DNA of 64,000 bases from an uncultured Alphaproteobacteria bacterium (GCA_937892955.1 CALBKH010000026.1:1-64000); one strand, 5' to 3'. Shown: positions 18,004-28,246, counted from the stretch's first letter. Notes: generated by a model not told the origin, from the sequence alone. Numbers and translations are program-made.

Positions 18004-18336
18004 TCATCCCGTGCTCCAGGCCCGAGGTCGCTTCATCCCGGCGATCTTGCAGGCCTGTCGTACGTACCCGTAGGGAAAGAGCTCGAACAACCGGTTGCGC
18101 GAGGCGCCGAACTCGGCCTTCAGATGCTTCATGACGAAGCGCGCGTCGGGCGACACCTGATGGTGCGCCTGCCACTCCCGCATGAAAGCGATGACCGACC
18201 AGTGTTCCTCCCCCAGCTCGATCTCTTCCTCTTCGGCCACGATGCGCGCGAAGTCCTCGCTCCAATCGTCCGGATCGAGCAGATAGCCCTCCCCGTCCCT
18301 GAGCCGAGCCCAGTCACGCGCCCCCGCGGCGGTCAT
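18004..18336 (-). CDS. DsrC/TusE-family protein lacking the C-terminal cysteine
   Basis: 110 residues, the same length as the true DsrC of this window. It keeps the family core (GYLLDPDDW, EHWSVIAFMREW, FELFPYGYVRQACKIAG) with one Cys at 96, equivalent to the inner Cys (C98) of DsrC. The canonical end PTGCV is replaced by RAWSTG, so the penultimate redox Cys is missing and no nearby frame restores it. TusE proteins usually keep the C-terminal Cys and lose the inner one, so this pattern is unusual. The start overlaps the dsrN stop (ATGA), so it is translationally coupled to the dsr operon. Possible roles are regulation or a single-thiol sulfur carrier. Confidence 0.88.
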   Translation of the reverse strand: MTAAGARDWARLRDGEGYLLDPDDWSEDFARIVAEEEEIELGEEHWSVIAFMREWQAHHQVSPDARFVMKHLKAEFGASRNRLFELFPYGYVRQACKIAGMKRPRAWSTG

Positions 18337-19907
18337 CGATCCGCCCCGCGCATCACCGCCGCGGCACCGACCGACCGCCCACGTCCCGAACGCGCCGCGG
18401 CCGCCGGCTCGACCGCCGACGCCGTCGGCGACCGGCTGTCGCCGGCCCGCGCCCTGACGAATTCGACGAAACGCTCGGCCCAGCGCGCCCGCGACGTGTC
18501 GCGCAGGTGGGTGAAACTCGCCATGACGTTGCCGACGACGATGCCGTCGTCGGTGCCGGTGATGCCGTCGCCGCGCACCACCCGGTAGGCGAAGCGGCAA
18601 CCGGACGCGAGATTCTCCAGCCGGGCATAGTGGAACTCGTGCGCCTTGACCCGGACGGGCTTCGTCGCGCCGCGCGGGGTCGGCCACGGCATCGCCACGG
18701 TCTCCTCCATGACGACGAGGCCGCGGCCCTGCGGCCGCTCCTGCACCACGGCGTCCGCCGGCACGACACCGACCATGTCGCCCTTCTCGCCCTTCCAGGC
18801 GATCGATCGCGACAGATACATCAGCCCGCCGCACTCGGCGTAGATCGGCAGGCCCTCACCCGCCGCCGCAGCGATGTCGTGGCGCAGCGAGGCATTGGCC
18901 GCCAGCCGATCGATGTGGCTCTCCGGGAAGCCGCCGCCGATGAAGAGGCCGTCGATGCGCGGCAGCCGCGGCGTCGTCAGGGCCGAGAAGAACTCGAGCC
19001 GGGCGCCGGCCGCTTCCAGCGCTTCCAGGTCGTCCTGGTAATAGAAGCAGAAGGCTTCGTCGCGGACGACGCCGATGGTCACCGGCTCGACGTCGCGCGA
19101 CGGCGTGGTGGTGACGACGACAGGCGCCGTCGGGGCGCGATGGCCGTGCGCCGGCCGGCTCGCCAGTTCGATCACCGCGTCGACGTCGACGTCCGCGGCG
19201 ACCGTCTCGGCGAGATGGGCGACGACCCGTTCGACGTTGTCGGTCTCCTGCGGCGTGGTCAGGCCGAGATGGCGCTCCGCCACCGTCAGGTCGGCCGAGC
19301 GGCCGATACAGCCGAGCACCTTCAGGTCGGTGTAGCGCTCGAGCGCCTGCCGGAGCTTCTCCTCCTGGCGCGCGGTGGCCACCCGGTTGAGGACGACGCC
19401 GCGGATGTCGACGTCGCGGTCGAAGACCTGATAGCCCATGACCAGAGGCGCGATGCCGCGGGTCATGCCGAAGGCGTCGAGAACCAGGACCACCGGCGCG
19501 CCGACCAGCTTGGCCAACGCCGCGGTACTGTCGCGGCCCTCCAGGTCGACGCCGTCGTGCAGACCCTTGTTGCCCTCGATCAGTTCGAAGTCGACACCGG
19601 CGGCATGCGCCGCGATGGTCGCCTCGATCTCGGCCGGATCCTGGGTGTTGAAGTCGAGATTGTAGCAGGGCCGCCGGGTCGCCCGGGCGTGCCACAGCGG
19701 ATCGATGTAGTCCGGACCCTTCTTGTAGGTCTGGACGACGAGGCCGCGTGCCGTCAGCGCCGCCGCGAGGCCGGTGGTGAAGGTGGTCTTGCCGGACGAC
19801 TTGTGGGCCGCCGAGATCAGCACCCGCGGGCGAGCGGCATCGACGCGCGGGTCGAACCCGCGCGTCGTGACGTTCCCCGAGGTCCGGATCTCAGGCCGCG
19901 TCGGCAT
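18333..19907 (-). CDS. dsrN: Siroheme amide synthase DsrN (CobB/CbiA-like)
   Basis: 524 residues. The P-loop SAAHKSSGKTTFTTG is near residue 35. The C-terminal glutamine amidotransferase domain has the Cys in YAECGGLMYLS. It is homologous to cobyrinic acid a,c-diamide synthase; in dsr operons this protein amidates siroheme to the form used by DsrAB. A cobalamin role is possible in principle because the window also has a B12-dependent reductase, but its position after dsrP (17-nt overlap) and before a dsrC paralogue favours DsrN. It is somewhat longer than typical CobB. Confidence 0.88.
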   Translation of the reverse strand: MPTRPEIRTSGNVTTRGFDPRVDAARPRVLISAAHKSSGKTTFTTGLAAALTARGLVVQTYKKGPDYIDPLWHARATRRPCYNLDFNTQDPAEIEATIAAHAAGVDFELIEGNKGLHDGVDLEGRDSTAALAKLVGAPVVLVLDAFGMTRGIAPLVMGYQVFDRDVDIRGVVLNRVATARQEEKLRQALERYTDLKVLGCIGRSADLTVAERHLGLTTPQETDNVERVVAHLAETVAADVDVDAVIELASRPAHGHRAPTAPVVVTTTPSRDVEPVTIGVVRDEAFCFYYQDDLEALEAAGARLEFFSALTTPRLPRIDGLFIGGGFPESHIDRLAANASLRHDIAAAAGEGLPIYAECGGLMYLSRSIAWKGEKGDMVGVVPADAVVQERPQGRGLVVMEETVAMPWPTPRGATKPVRVKAHEFHYARLENLASGCRFAYRVVRGDGITGTDDGIVVGNVMASFTHLRDTSRARWAERFVEFVRARAGDSRSPTASAVEPAAAARSGRGRSVGAAAVMRGADR

Positions 19908-21084
19908 AGCTCTCCCCTTCGCCCTTGGGCAGCAGGCGGAACAGCCGCATCGCCATCATCGCCAGCACCAGCGCCAGGGCCGCACCGCCGACGCCGAGAC
20001 CGATCTCCGGCAGGGTCGGGACGTAGCGGGCGACGATGCCGTCGTTGAACGAGCTCGTCACCTCGTAGCCGGGGAAGAGCTTCAGCGGGTAGGCCTGACC
20101 TCCGACGATGATGACGTAGATGTGGGCGAAACCGCCGACCAGCACCAACACCGAGGAGACGATCTCACGGGTGCGGGAGATCCCGGAGCGTCCGTAGAGC
20201 ATCACCATCGGCACCAGCGTTCCGAGGACGACGTAGAGCCCCCAGAACAGCAGCGTGTAGAGGCCGCCGTCGAGCAGCAGGTAGGCCTCCCAGTCGACCC
20301 GCCAGGCGGTATAGATCGAGGTGAAGTGGAACACGCCCGAGAAGTACAGCACCGAGCCGACGAAGATCACCAGCAGCCGCATCAGCCGCTGCAGCAGTTC
20401 CTCACCCAGACCACGGCTGGCCGAGCTCTCCAGCGCCAGACGGATCAGGATGAAGACGGCGAGGCCGTAGGCGAGCGACATGGCGATGAACAGCGGCGCC
20501 AGCACCGCCGACCCGTAGGGCGAGCGCGCCATCAGGAAGCCGAAGATCGAGCCCGTGCCGGTGGTCAGCGTCAGACGCCACAGGAAGGCGGCGAGGCCGA
20601 CGTGCGGGGTGAACCTCGCCCAGCGCCGCGTCATCTGCACCACCAGATAGGCCAGCACGACGCCGATGAAGCCGGAGTAGAGAATGACGTTCCAGGCGAA
20701 GATCGAGCGGAAATTGTAGTTGGTCATCGCCACGGTCAGGCGGTCCGGCCGCCCGAGGTCGAGCACCAGGATGGCGAGGCCGCCGACCAGGAAGGTGATC
20801 GCCAACACGCCCGACAGACGCGCCTTGGGCTTGTAGTGCATCTCGCCGAAGACGGAGCCGAGCGAGGCGATGTTGAGCACGCCCGAGGCGATGACGATCA
20901 GGAACACCGCGAAGACGTGCGGCATGCCCCAGACGATCTCGTTCGACATGCCGGTCACGATGTGACCGTTGTGCTCCATGTAGAGCGCCGACAGAGCGCC
21001 GATCGCGACCAGGACGAGGAGGCCCGTGAAGAGCATCCAGAACCGCTGACCGCCCCGGCATTCGGTATAGACGATGTTCGCCAT
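19891..21084 (-). CDS. dsrP: DsrP, integral membrane subunit of the DsrMKJOP complex (NrfD family)
   Basis: 397 residues with about ten hydrophobic helices and no Cys cluster. The start MANIVYTECRGGQRFWML leads directly into helix 1. NrfD/PsrC-type proteins hold a quinone site near the periplasmic face and work with an iron-sulfur partner, here DsrO. The gene follows dsrO by 10 bp and overlaps dsrN. It would connect the periplasmic haem/iron-sulfur part (DsrJ, DsrO) to the quinone pool during DsrC trisulfide turnover. Confidence 0.93.
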   Translation of the reverse strand: MANIVYTECRGGQRFWMLFTGLLVLVAIGALSALYMEHNGHIVTGMSNEIVWGMPHVFAVFLIVIASGVLNIASLGSVFGEMHYKPKARLSGVLAITFLVGGLAILVLDLGRPDRLTVAMTNYNFRSIFAWNVILYSGFIGVVLAYLVVQMTRRWARFTPHVGLAAFLWRLTLTTGTGSIFGFLMARSPYGSAVLAPLFIAMSLAYGLAVFILIRLALESSASRGLGEELLQRLMRLLVIFVGSVLYFSGVFHFTSIYTAWRVDWEAYLLLDGGLYTLLFWGLYVVLGTLVPMVMLYGRSGISRTREIVSSVLVLVGGFAHIYVIIVGGQAYPLKLFPGYEVTSSFNDGIVARYVPTLPEIGLGVGGAALALVLAMMAMRLFRLLPKGEGESYADAA

Positions 21085-21094
21085 GGGTCGGTCC

Positions 21095-21877
21095 TCACAG
21101 GTTCCGGTAGCGCACGCCCGGGTCGACGCCGAGGTCGCCGCGGATCTGCATCGTCGCGTAGGTGGCGATCACCTTCGAGATCTCCGAATTGGGATCGGCG
21201 ATGTCCCCGAACATGATGGCCCCGCCCGACTTGGCGCAGGCTTCGACGCATGCCGGAGCTTGCCCCTTATCGACGCGATGGACGCACAGGGTGCAGCCCT
21301 CGACCGTGCCCATGCCACGCGGCGCGTGGGGCTTCTGGTCCTCGAGCGCTTCGTGCACGAAGGAGCGCGCCTTGTAGGGGCAGGCCATCATGCAGTAGCG
21401 GCAGCCGATGCAGCGATGGCGGTCGACCAGCACGATGCCGTCGGCGCGCTTGAACGACGCGCCGGTCGGGCACACGTCGGCGCACGGCGGCTCGGCGCAG
21501 TGCTGGCACATGATCGGAGCCGACTTGGTGGTGCCGGTCTTCGGATCACGAAGCGTCACCTTGCGGATCCACTGCGGATCGGTGGCCGGATGGCCGGTCG
21601 TCTTCCAGCCGTTCTCTTCCGAACAGGCGGTGACGCAGCCGGTGCAGCCGTCGACGCACTTGGAGACGTCGATCAGCATGCCCCAACGCTTCTTCGGGTC
21701 GGCGCCGGCCGCCTGGGCCTCACCGGTCCCGTAGGCGAACAGAGTGACGCCCGGCGCGATGACGCTGGCGCCGGCCATCGCCGCTCCGGCGAGGAAGCCG
21801 CGACGGCTCTCGTCGACGGTTTCGGCCTCCGGCTTGCAGCCGCAGGATCCGCCGCACGATTGCGAACGATCGGTCAT
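21095..21877 (-). CDS. dsrO: DsrO, Tat-exported iron-sulfur protein
   Basis: 260 residues from ATG 21877, overlapping the dsrJ stop (ATGA). The twin-arginine signal SRRGFLAGAAMAGA is near residues 25-38. The mature part has four Cys groups for [4Fe-4S] clusters: CVDGCTGCVTAC, CQHCAEPPCADVCP, CIGCRYCMMACP and CTLCVHRV with PACVEAC. The N-terminus before the signal also has three extra Cys (CGGSCGC), less usual. It is the periplasmic electron carrier that pairs with DsrP and DsrJ. Confidence 0.94.
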   Translation of the reverse strand: MTDRSQSCGGSCGCKPEAETVDESRRGFLAGAAMAGASVIAPGVTLFAYGTGEAQAAGADPKKRWGMLIDVSKCVDGCTGCVTACSEENGWKTTGHPATDPQWIRKVTLRDPKTGTTKSAPIMCQHCAEPPCADVCPTGASFKRADGIVLVDRHRCIGCRYCMMACPYKARSFVHEALEDQKPHAPRGMGTVEGCTLCVHRVDKGQAPACVEACAKSGGAIMFGDIADPNSEISKVIATYATMQIRGDLGVDPGVRYRNL

Positions 21878-22347
21878 CGGGCGACCTCCTTGGCGTAGTC
21901 GGCGAGCGCCGCGAGCGCCGAACTCGGCGTGTCGGGCGAGGCATCCGAAGCCTTCGGAGCCTGTTCCGGCCGCGACGCGTGGCATTCGAAGCAGTCGATC
22001 TTCACCGCCGCGTAGTCGTGGCAGGCGCGGCAGAAGTGCTGCGGCGAGGAGACCGTCACCTGACCGCCCTTGCCATCGGAGACCGCGTGGCAGTTGATGC
22101 AACCGGTGAGACGGCCACCCTCCACGCGTTCACCCTGGCGAACCGACAGATCACGCCCGTGCTTGAGCATCGACATGTGGTTGCGGCGCATGACGTCCGG
22201 AGGCGCCACGCAGGATCCGCCGGTCGCCTTCGGCACCGACGGCAGCGGCACTTCGCCGGCGTGGGCGCCGATGATGCCGGCCAGAACCGTCATCACCAGC
22301 ACGCTCACGACGAGGATCAGCCGCTCGAGGGACGATCTCTCGCTCAT
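21874..22347 (-). CDS. dsrJ: DsrJ, triheme c-type cytochrome
   Basis: 157 residues from ATG 22347 (a GTG stands just before it); GGGGAG lies upstream and the gap to dsrL is only 4 nt. One N-terminal helix (LILVVSVLVMTVLAGIIG) anchors it in the membrane. Three haem motifs, CINCH, CRACH and CFECH, are present. Cys46 (GGSC) matches in position the unusual Cys haem ligand described for Allochromatium DsrJ. It acts in the periplasm as part of DsrMKJOP. The Ala/Pro-rich C-terminal tail has no motif. Confidence 0.95.
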   Translation of the reverse strand: MSERSSLERLILVVSVLVMTVLAGIIGAHAGEVPLPSVPKATGGSCVAPPDVMRRNHMSMLKHGRDLSVRQGERVEGGRLTGCINCHAVSDGKGGQVTVSSPQHFCRACHDYAAVKIDCFECHASRPEQAPKASDASPDTPSSALAALADYAKEVAR

Positions 22348-22351
22348 CACC

Positions 22352-24301
22352 TCACTCCCCGAGGCCCATCTGGATGTAACCGGTCGGGCAGACGTCCTTG
22401 CAGATGTGGCAACCGATGCACTTGGCGTAGTCGGTGGTCACGTAGCGGCCGAGGGCGCGCTCCTTCTTCGGCACGCGCTCGACGGCGGTCTGCGGGCAGA
22501 ACACCACGCAGTTGTCGCACTCGAAGCACATGCCGCAGCTCATGCAACGCTTGCCCTCGTGACGCGCCTGCTCTTCGGTGAGGCCGGTGATGCGCTCGTC
22601 GAAGTTGCCGATGACGTTGGCCGCGTCGATGTGGATCTCCTGGCGATGCTCACGCGCGTCGTACTGGAAGTGACCCTTGAAGAGATCGTCGTGCGGGATG
22701 ACGTGGCTGCCGGCGCGGTCGTCGTAGTTGTGGACCGCGTATTTGGCGCTCGAGGTGCCACGCGCCTGCAGGTGATCGTAGGGATCCGGCTCCAGGCCGC
22801 GCTGCGCGAGTTCCTCGAGCAGACGGAACTGGTTGACGTCGACCTTCGGACGCTTCTCCAGGGACTCGCCGGCGAGGAACTCGTCGATCACCTGCGAGGC
22901 GATGCGGCCGTGGCCGATCGCGGTGGTGAGCAGGTGCGGACGCAGGACGTCGCCACCGGCGAAGTGCTTGTCCTTGCCCTTGACCTTGTAGACGCCGTCG
23001 ACGCCGATGAAGCCGCGGCCGTTGTCGAGGCTCTCGAGGCCTTCGGCGAGGTCGCCCATCTGGCCGATCGCCGAGACGATCATGTCGCACTCGAGCACGA
23101 ACTCGGTGCCCTCGGTCGGCATCGGAACCATGCCCTTCATGGTGCACTGGCACATGCGCAGGCCGGTGACCTTGCCGTTCTCGGAGAGAACCTCGAGCGG
23201 CATGACGCCGTCACGGATGTCGACACCTTCGCGCAGCGCATCTTCGCGCTCACGCTCGGCGGCGGTCATCTGCGACATCGGGAAGAGCGAGGTCAGCGTC
23301 GCCTGGACGCCGCCGCGAGCCATGGTGCCGGCGACGTCGTGGGCGGCGAAGCCGAGGTTCTCCGAGCCGGAGCGATCCTTGTGGGCCTCGGCCGAGATGT
23401 GGCCGAGACGACGGGCGACCGAGGCGACGTCGATCGAGGTGTCGCCACCGCCGACGACGATGACGCGCGGCGCGGTCGAGAACACCCAGCCCTGGTTGAA
23501 GGCGTCGAGGAACTCGACGCCGGTGATGCAGCCCTCGACGTCCCAGCCGGGAACCGGCAGCGGACGGCCCTTCTGCGCGCCGAGCGCCCAGAAGATGGCA
23601 TCGTACTTGGCCTCGAGCTCGTCGATGGTCACGTCGGTGCCGACGCGGCAGTTGAGCTTGGCTTCGACGCCGGTGTCGAGGATGCGGTTGATCTCGGCAT
23701 CGAGACGATCACGCGGCGTGCGGTAGCCGGGGATGCCGAAGCGCATCATGCCGCCGAGACGGTCGTGCGCCTCGAAGATCGTGACCGCATGGCCGGAGCG
23801 GCGCAGGAACATCGCCGCGGCGAGGCCGGCCGGGCCGCCGCCGACGACGGCGACCGACTTGCCGCTCTCTTGCGCCGGACCCGTCAGCTTGAGGCCGTTG
23901 TCGATCGCCCAGTCGCCGACATACTGCTCGACAGCGTTGATGCCGACGAACTCGTCGACTTCGTTGCGGTTGCAGCCGTCTTCACACGGCGCCGGGCAGA
24001 CGCGCCCCATCACCGACGGGAACGGGTTGGCCTCGACCATGCGATTGAAGGCGTACTCCTGCCAAGCCTGACCGGCGACCGGCGGCTTGTCCATGCCGCG
24101 GGCGATGGCGAGCCAGCCGCGGATGTCGTGACCCGACGGGCAGCCCGCCTGGCACGGCGGCGCGCGATGGATATAGGTCGGGCACTTGTGCGACTTGTCG
24201 GCCTGGAAGATCTTCTCCTGAAGATCGTCCCACTTCCACATGCTGTCGCCGTTCTTGTAGCGGCGGAAGGTCAGCTTCTTCGGGTTGGCGTTCTCGTTCA
24301 T
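22352..24301 (-). CDS. dsrL: DsrL, iron-sulfur flavoprotein NAD(P)H:DsrAB oxidoreductase
   Basis: 649 residues. The N-terminal Cys set (CQAGCPSGHD, VCPAPCEDGC) resembles the GltD-like [4Fe-4S] domain. An FAD motif VAVVGGGPAGLAAAMFL is near residue 149, and a second dinucleotide motif VIVVGGGDTSIDVAS is for NAD(P). The C-terminus has a ferredoxin domain (CMSCGMCFECDNCVVFCP and CIGCHICKDVCP). In sulfur oxidisers DsrL takes electrons from DsrAB and reduces NAD+, and it is essential for sulfur-globule oxidation. It sits between dsrK and dsrJ, the usual place. Its presence is a strong marker of the oxidative direction. Confidence 0.95.
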   Translation of the reverse strand: MNENANPKKLTFRRYKNGDSMWKWDDLQEKIFQADKSHKCPTYIHRAPPCQAGCPSGHDIRGWLAIARGMDKPPVAGQAWQEYAFNRMVEANPFPSVMGRVCPAPCEDGCNRNEVDEFVGINAVEQYVGDWAIDNGLKLTGPAQESGKSVAVVGGGPAGLAAAMFLRRSGHAVTIFEAHDRLGGMMRFGIPGYRTPRDRLDAEINRILDTGVEAKLNCRVGTDVTIDELEAKYDAIFWALGAQKGRPLPVPGWDVEGCITGVEFLDAFNQGWVFSTAPRVIVVGGGDTSIDVASVARRLGHISAEAHKDRSGSENLGFAAHDVAGTMARGGVQATLTSLFPMSQMTAAEREREDALREGVDIRDGVMPLEVLSENGKVTGLRMCQCTMKGMVPMPTEGTEFVLECDMIVSAIGQMGDLAEGLESLDNGRGFIGVDGVYKVKGKDKHFAGGDVLRPHLLTTAIGHGRIASQVIDEFLAGESLEKRPKVDVNQFRLLEELAQRGLEPDPYDHLQARGTSSAKYAVHNYDDRAGSHVIPHDDLFKGHFQYDAREHRQEIHIDAANVIGNFDERITGLTEEQARHEGKRCMSCGMCFECDNCVVFCPQTAVERVPKKERALGRYVTTDYAKCIGCHICKDVCPTGYIQMGLGE

Positions 24302-24344
24302 GTCTTTCCTCCCCCGGCCGCGCCGGTGTTCATATTCACCGGTC

Positions 24345-25853
<1,509 letters not shown>

Positions 25854-25858
25854 CGCGT

Positions 25859-26593
25859 TCACCTCGCCCTGTCGGCTTCGAGCTTCGCCGCCCACGGCGC
25901 CAGGTGACGGACCTCACGGGAGTTGTCGACCTGATTGCGGCTGGGCGAGAAGAACACGCCGGCGGAGTGGACCAGCTTGGAGAAGGGGAAGACGATCATC
26001 AGCACCGCCACCAGGGTGAGGTGGACGAGCAGGATCGGATCCGCCGGGATCGGCTGGATCTGGAAGCGCATCAGGCCGAGGAAGAAGGCCTTGACGGCGA
26101 CGATGTCGGTGTGGGCGACGAACTTCATCATCATGCCGGAGAGGCCGATGCCCATCAGCAGGGCGAGCATGAGATGGTCCGAGGGCCGCGAGATGTAGCG
26201 GATGCGTTCGACCACGAAGCGGCGCCCCCACAGGCCGGCGAGACCGGCCACCATGGCGAAGGAGGCGAGCACGCCGAACGGCTGGACGAGAGCCAGGACC
26301 TCGGGAACGGGCTGCACGAAGTAGCGCAGGTGGCGGATCAACACGACGGCGAGCGCCATGTGGAAGACCCAGCCGAACACCCAGATCCACTTGTTGGCCT
26401 TGAAAAGGCTCTCGAAGAACGCCACTTCACGGAACAGACGGAAGGCCACGCCGGTCTTCGTCGTCGGGGCCGGCATCGTCGGGATCTTGAGCGGGGCCGG
26501 CGTCGTCGCGAACTGCCGGATGCGGTTGGCGAAGCCCACCACCAGCACCACGGTCGCAACGTAGAAAAGACAAGCGTAGATCGTCGTCAGCAC
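25859..26593 (-). CDS. dsrM: DsrM, membrane cytochrome b subunit (NarI-like)
   Basis: 244 residues if the GTG at 26593 is used; AGGGGAG stands 6 nt before it and the first helix begins at once (LTTIYACLFYVATVVLVVGF). An ATG at 26611 is also possible. About five helices are visible with His residues suited to haem b (WVFHMALAVVLIRHLRYF, SDHLMLALLMG, LLVHLTLVAVLM and SKLVHSAGVFF). DsrM exchanges electrons with quinone and binds DsrK. A 95-bp gap with a hairpin separates it from dsrC. Confidence 0.92.
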   Translation of the reverse strand: MLTTIYACLFYVATVVLVVGFANRIRQFATTPAPLKIPTMPAPTTKTGVAFRLFREVAFFESLFKANKWIWVFGWVFHMALAVVLIRHLRYFVQPVPEVLALVQPFGVLASFAMVAGLAGLWGRRFVVERIRYISRPSDHLMLALLMGIGLSGMMMKFVAHTDIVAVKAFFLGLMRFQIQPIPADPILLVHLTLVAVLMIVFPFSKLVHSAGVFFSPSRNQVDNSREVRHLAPWAAKLEADRAR

Positions 26594-26646
26594 GGGCGTC
26601 TCCCCTGCCATCCGCAAATAGGACCTTCGAGGTCTCGTTGTCGGTG

Positions 26647-26679
26647 TCCGGACGGCCCCGTCTCACGGCGCCGTCCGGA
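26647..26679 (-). other. Hairpin 9 nt after the dsrC stop
   Basis: TCCGGACGG (26647-26655) and CCGTCCGGA (26671-26679) form a perfect 9-bp stem with a 15-nt loop. There is no T-tract. It is in the dsrC-dsrM gap, where a drop from the abundant dsrC message to the membrane-complex genes would be expected. Confidence 0.5.
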
Positions 26680-26688
26680 GGATGTGCG

Positions 26689-27021
26689 TCAGACGCAGCC
26701 GGTCGGCTTCGGCAGACCGGCGATCTTGCACGCCTGCTTCGCCGGGCCGTAGGGGAAGAGGTCGTACAGATACTTGTTGGTCGACTTCTCTTCGCCGAGC
26801 TTCTTCTTCAGCGCCTTGGTGAGCACGCGGATGGCCGGAGCGATCTGGTACTCGTCGTAATATTCGCGCAGGAAGTTCACCACTTCCCAGTGCTCGTCGG
26901 TCATGTTGACCTTCTCGTCCTCGGCGATGAGGAGAGCGAGTTCCGGATTCCACTGGGAAAGATCGACGAGGTAGCCTTCCTCGTCAGCGGCGATGTCCTG
27001 TCCGTTCCACTGATAACCCAT
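26689..27021 (-). CDS. dsrC: DsrC, sulfur-carrier and DsrAB partner
   Basis: 110 residues from ATG 27021, with GGAGG 5 nt before it. The C-terminal arm QACKIAGLPKPTGCV has both redox cysteines, C98 and C109, separated by ten residues as in all functional DsrC proteins. DsrC accepts persulfide from DsrEFH, presents sulfur to DsrAB and forms the trisulfide handled by DsrMK. Compare the paralogue at 18004-18336, which lacks the last Cys. The gene is bordered by a 42-bp gap to dsrH and a hairpin before dsrM. Confidence 0.97.
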   Translation of the reverse strand: MGYQWNGQDIAADEEGYLVDLSQWNPELALLIAEDEKVNMTDEHWEVVNFLREYYDEYQIAPAIRVLTKALKKKLGEEKSTNKYLYDLFPYGPAKQACKIAGLPKPTGCV

Positions 27022-27063
27022 GATTTCCTCCACAGGGTGATTCGATTGAGGGGCGACTCGAGT

Positions 27064-27375
27064 TCAGAGCCACGCCTGGGTCTTGTCGTGATCGGCCACC
27101 AGGTCGACGAACCCGGGGTAATCGACGATGTTGATCCCATCGACCACGTCGGTCGAGGGAATTCCACGGGCCGTGAGATCCGGTCCGAGGACGTAGAGCT
27201 TGCAGGCGGGCATCGCCGCCTTGATCAGGTCCGCGGTCTTGACCGCGGAAGCCCGCGCGCCGACCACGGCGTCTTCGATGAGAAGAACGGCGTCACCCGG
27301 CAGCGCATGGGCCAGGGCCGAAGCCAGACTGCCGCGTTCGAAGGGCGACTTGTTCACGGTGTGGAGCGTCGACAT
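27064..27375 (-). CDS. dsrH: DsrH, subunit of the DsrEFH sulfurtransferase
   Basis: 103 residues from ATG 27375, with AAGGGTGAG upstream. The start HTVNKSPFERGSL and the end DLVADHDKTQAWL are typical of DsrH/TusB. The Cys found near position 20 in some DsrH proteins is Ala here; the only Cys is at 58. DsrEFH is a cytoplasmic hexamer in which DsrE Cys78 does the transfer chemistry, so loss of the DsrH Cys need not abolish function. It lies 14 bp after dsrF. Confidence 0.94.
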   Translation of the reverse strand: MSTLHTVNKSPFERGSLASALAHALPGDAVLLIEDAVVGARASAVKTADLIKAAMPACKLYVLGPDLTARGIPSTDVVDGINIVDYPGFVDLVADHDKTQAWL

Positions 27376-27389
27376 GTGTCTCACCCTTC

Positions 27390-27791
27390 TCAGAAGCTCA
27401 GGATCACGTCCTGCGCGGCCATGATCTCGGCCATGCGGGCACGGTCGACGATCTCGACGGAGGACACGTCCTCTTCGTCGTCGTCCTCGTGGGTGATCTC
27501 CATCAGGTCGTCTTCGGAAAGACCACGCTCCTCGAGGCTCTCGCGCTCGACGAAGATCTTCTTGACGTCGTAGTCGCCGAGCGCCCGGTAGACGGGAGCG
27601 AAGTTCTTCACGCCGATGCCGGTGGTGGTCTGCTTCTTGATGAGCTGGAACACACCGTCGTCGAGGAAGGCGAGGCTGACGTCCTGTTCGAAGGCGGCGC
27701 CGATCAGCACCACTTCGAGGGACTCGAGCGCATAGATGGTGCCGTGCGGCGCCTTGCGGTTGACGTAGAGGAAACGCTTGGTGTCGGACAT
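27390..27791 (-). CDS. dsrF: DsrF, subunit of the DsrEFH sulfurtransferase
   Basis: 133 residues, starting MSDTKRFLYVNRKAPHG, with the typical DsrF/TusC segment ALESLEVVLIGAAFEQDVSLAFLDDGVF. There is no Cys in the chain. The region after residue 85 is very acidic (EDDLMEITHEDDDEEDV). It forms the middle subunit of the DsrE2F2H2 hexamer. It is 12 bp after dsrE and 14 bp before dsrH. Confidence 0.94.
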   Translation of the reverse strand: MSDTKRFLYVNRKAPHGTIYALESLEVVLIGAAFEQDVSLAFLDDGVFQLIKKQTTTGIGVKNFAPVYRALGDYDVKKIFVERESLEERGLSEDDLMEITHEDDDEEDVSSVEIVDRARMAEIMAAQDVILSF

Positions 27792-27803
27792 CTTCGTTCC
27801 CCC

Positions 27804-28202
27804 TCAGTCGCCGAAGACCACGAGACGGTCGGCCTGGATGCCCGACTCGATCAGCTGACCCAGACCCGAGATGCGGAAGCCGGGGGCCAGATTGGCCGCG
27901 CCGTCGCCCTTGCCGTGGCGCTTCGCCTCGCTGTCGTCGAGAATGCCGCGACGCTGCGCGGCGGCGATGCAGACGACCAGATCGAGATTGTACTTCTCGC
28001 TGAGTTCCGACCAGTTGCGCTGCACGTTGCGCTCGTCCTGCGGCGGAACCGTCAGACGCGTCGCGTTGTTGACGCCGTCATGATAGAAGAAGACGCGATA
28101 GATCTCGTGTCCCTTCTCCAGTGCAGCCTTGGTGAACTGGTAGGCCGTATCCGACGCCTGGTGCGTATAGGGGCCTTCGTTGACCACCACTCCGATCTTC
28201 AC
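27804..28202 (-). CDS. dsrE: DsrE, catalytic subunit of the DsrEFH sulfurtransferase
   Basis: 132 residues from a GTG at 28202 preceded by GGGGGAGGAAG. The active Cys78 is in LDLVVCIAAAQRRGIL, exactly the position used in Allochromatium DsrE. The N-terminus KIGVVVNEGPYTHQASDTA is typical of the family. DsrE takes sulfur from TusA and passes it to DsrC. Its presence with dsrF and dsrH is diagnostic of sulfur oxidisers with the reverse Dsr pathway. It starts 83 bp after dsrB. Confidence 0.95.
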   Translation of the reverse strand: MKIGVVVNEGPYTHQASDTAYQFTKAALEKGHEIYRVFFYHDGVNNATRLTVPPQDERNVQRNWSELSEKYNLDLVVCIAAAQRRGILDDSEAKRHGKGDGAANLAPGFRISGLGQLIESGIQADRLVVFGD

Positions 28203-28246
28203 GGGACTTCCTCCCCCGAATACTGAATTCTTCTTTTGGTTCGAGG

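Noticed and set aside
18004..18040. Frameshift hiding the last Cys of the second DsrC
   Set aside because: None of the three frames over the last codons or just past the stop gives a Cys codon at the right place.
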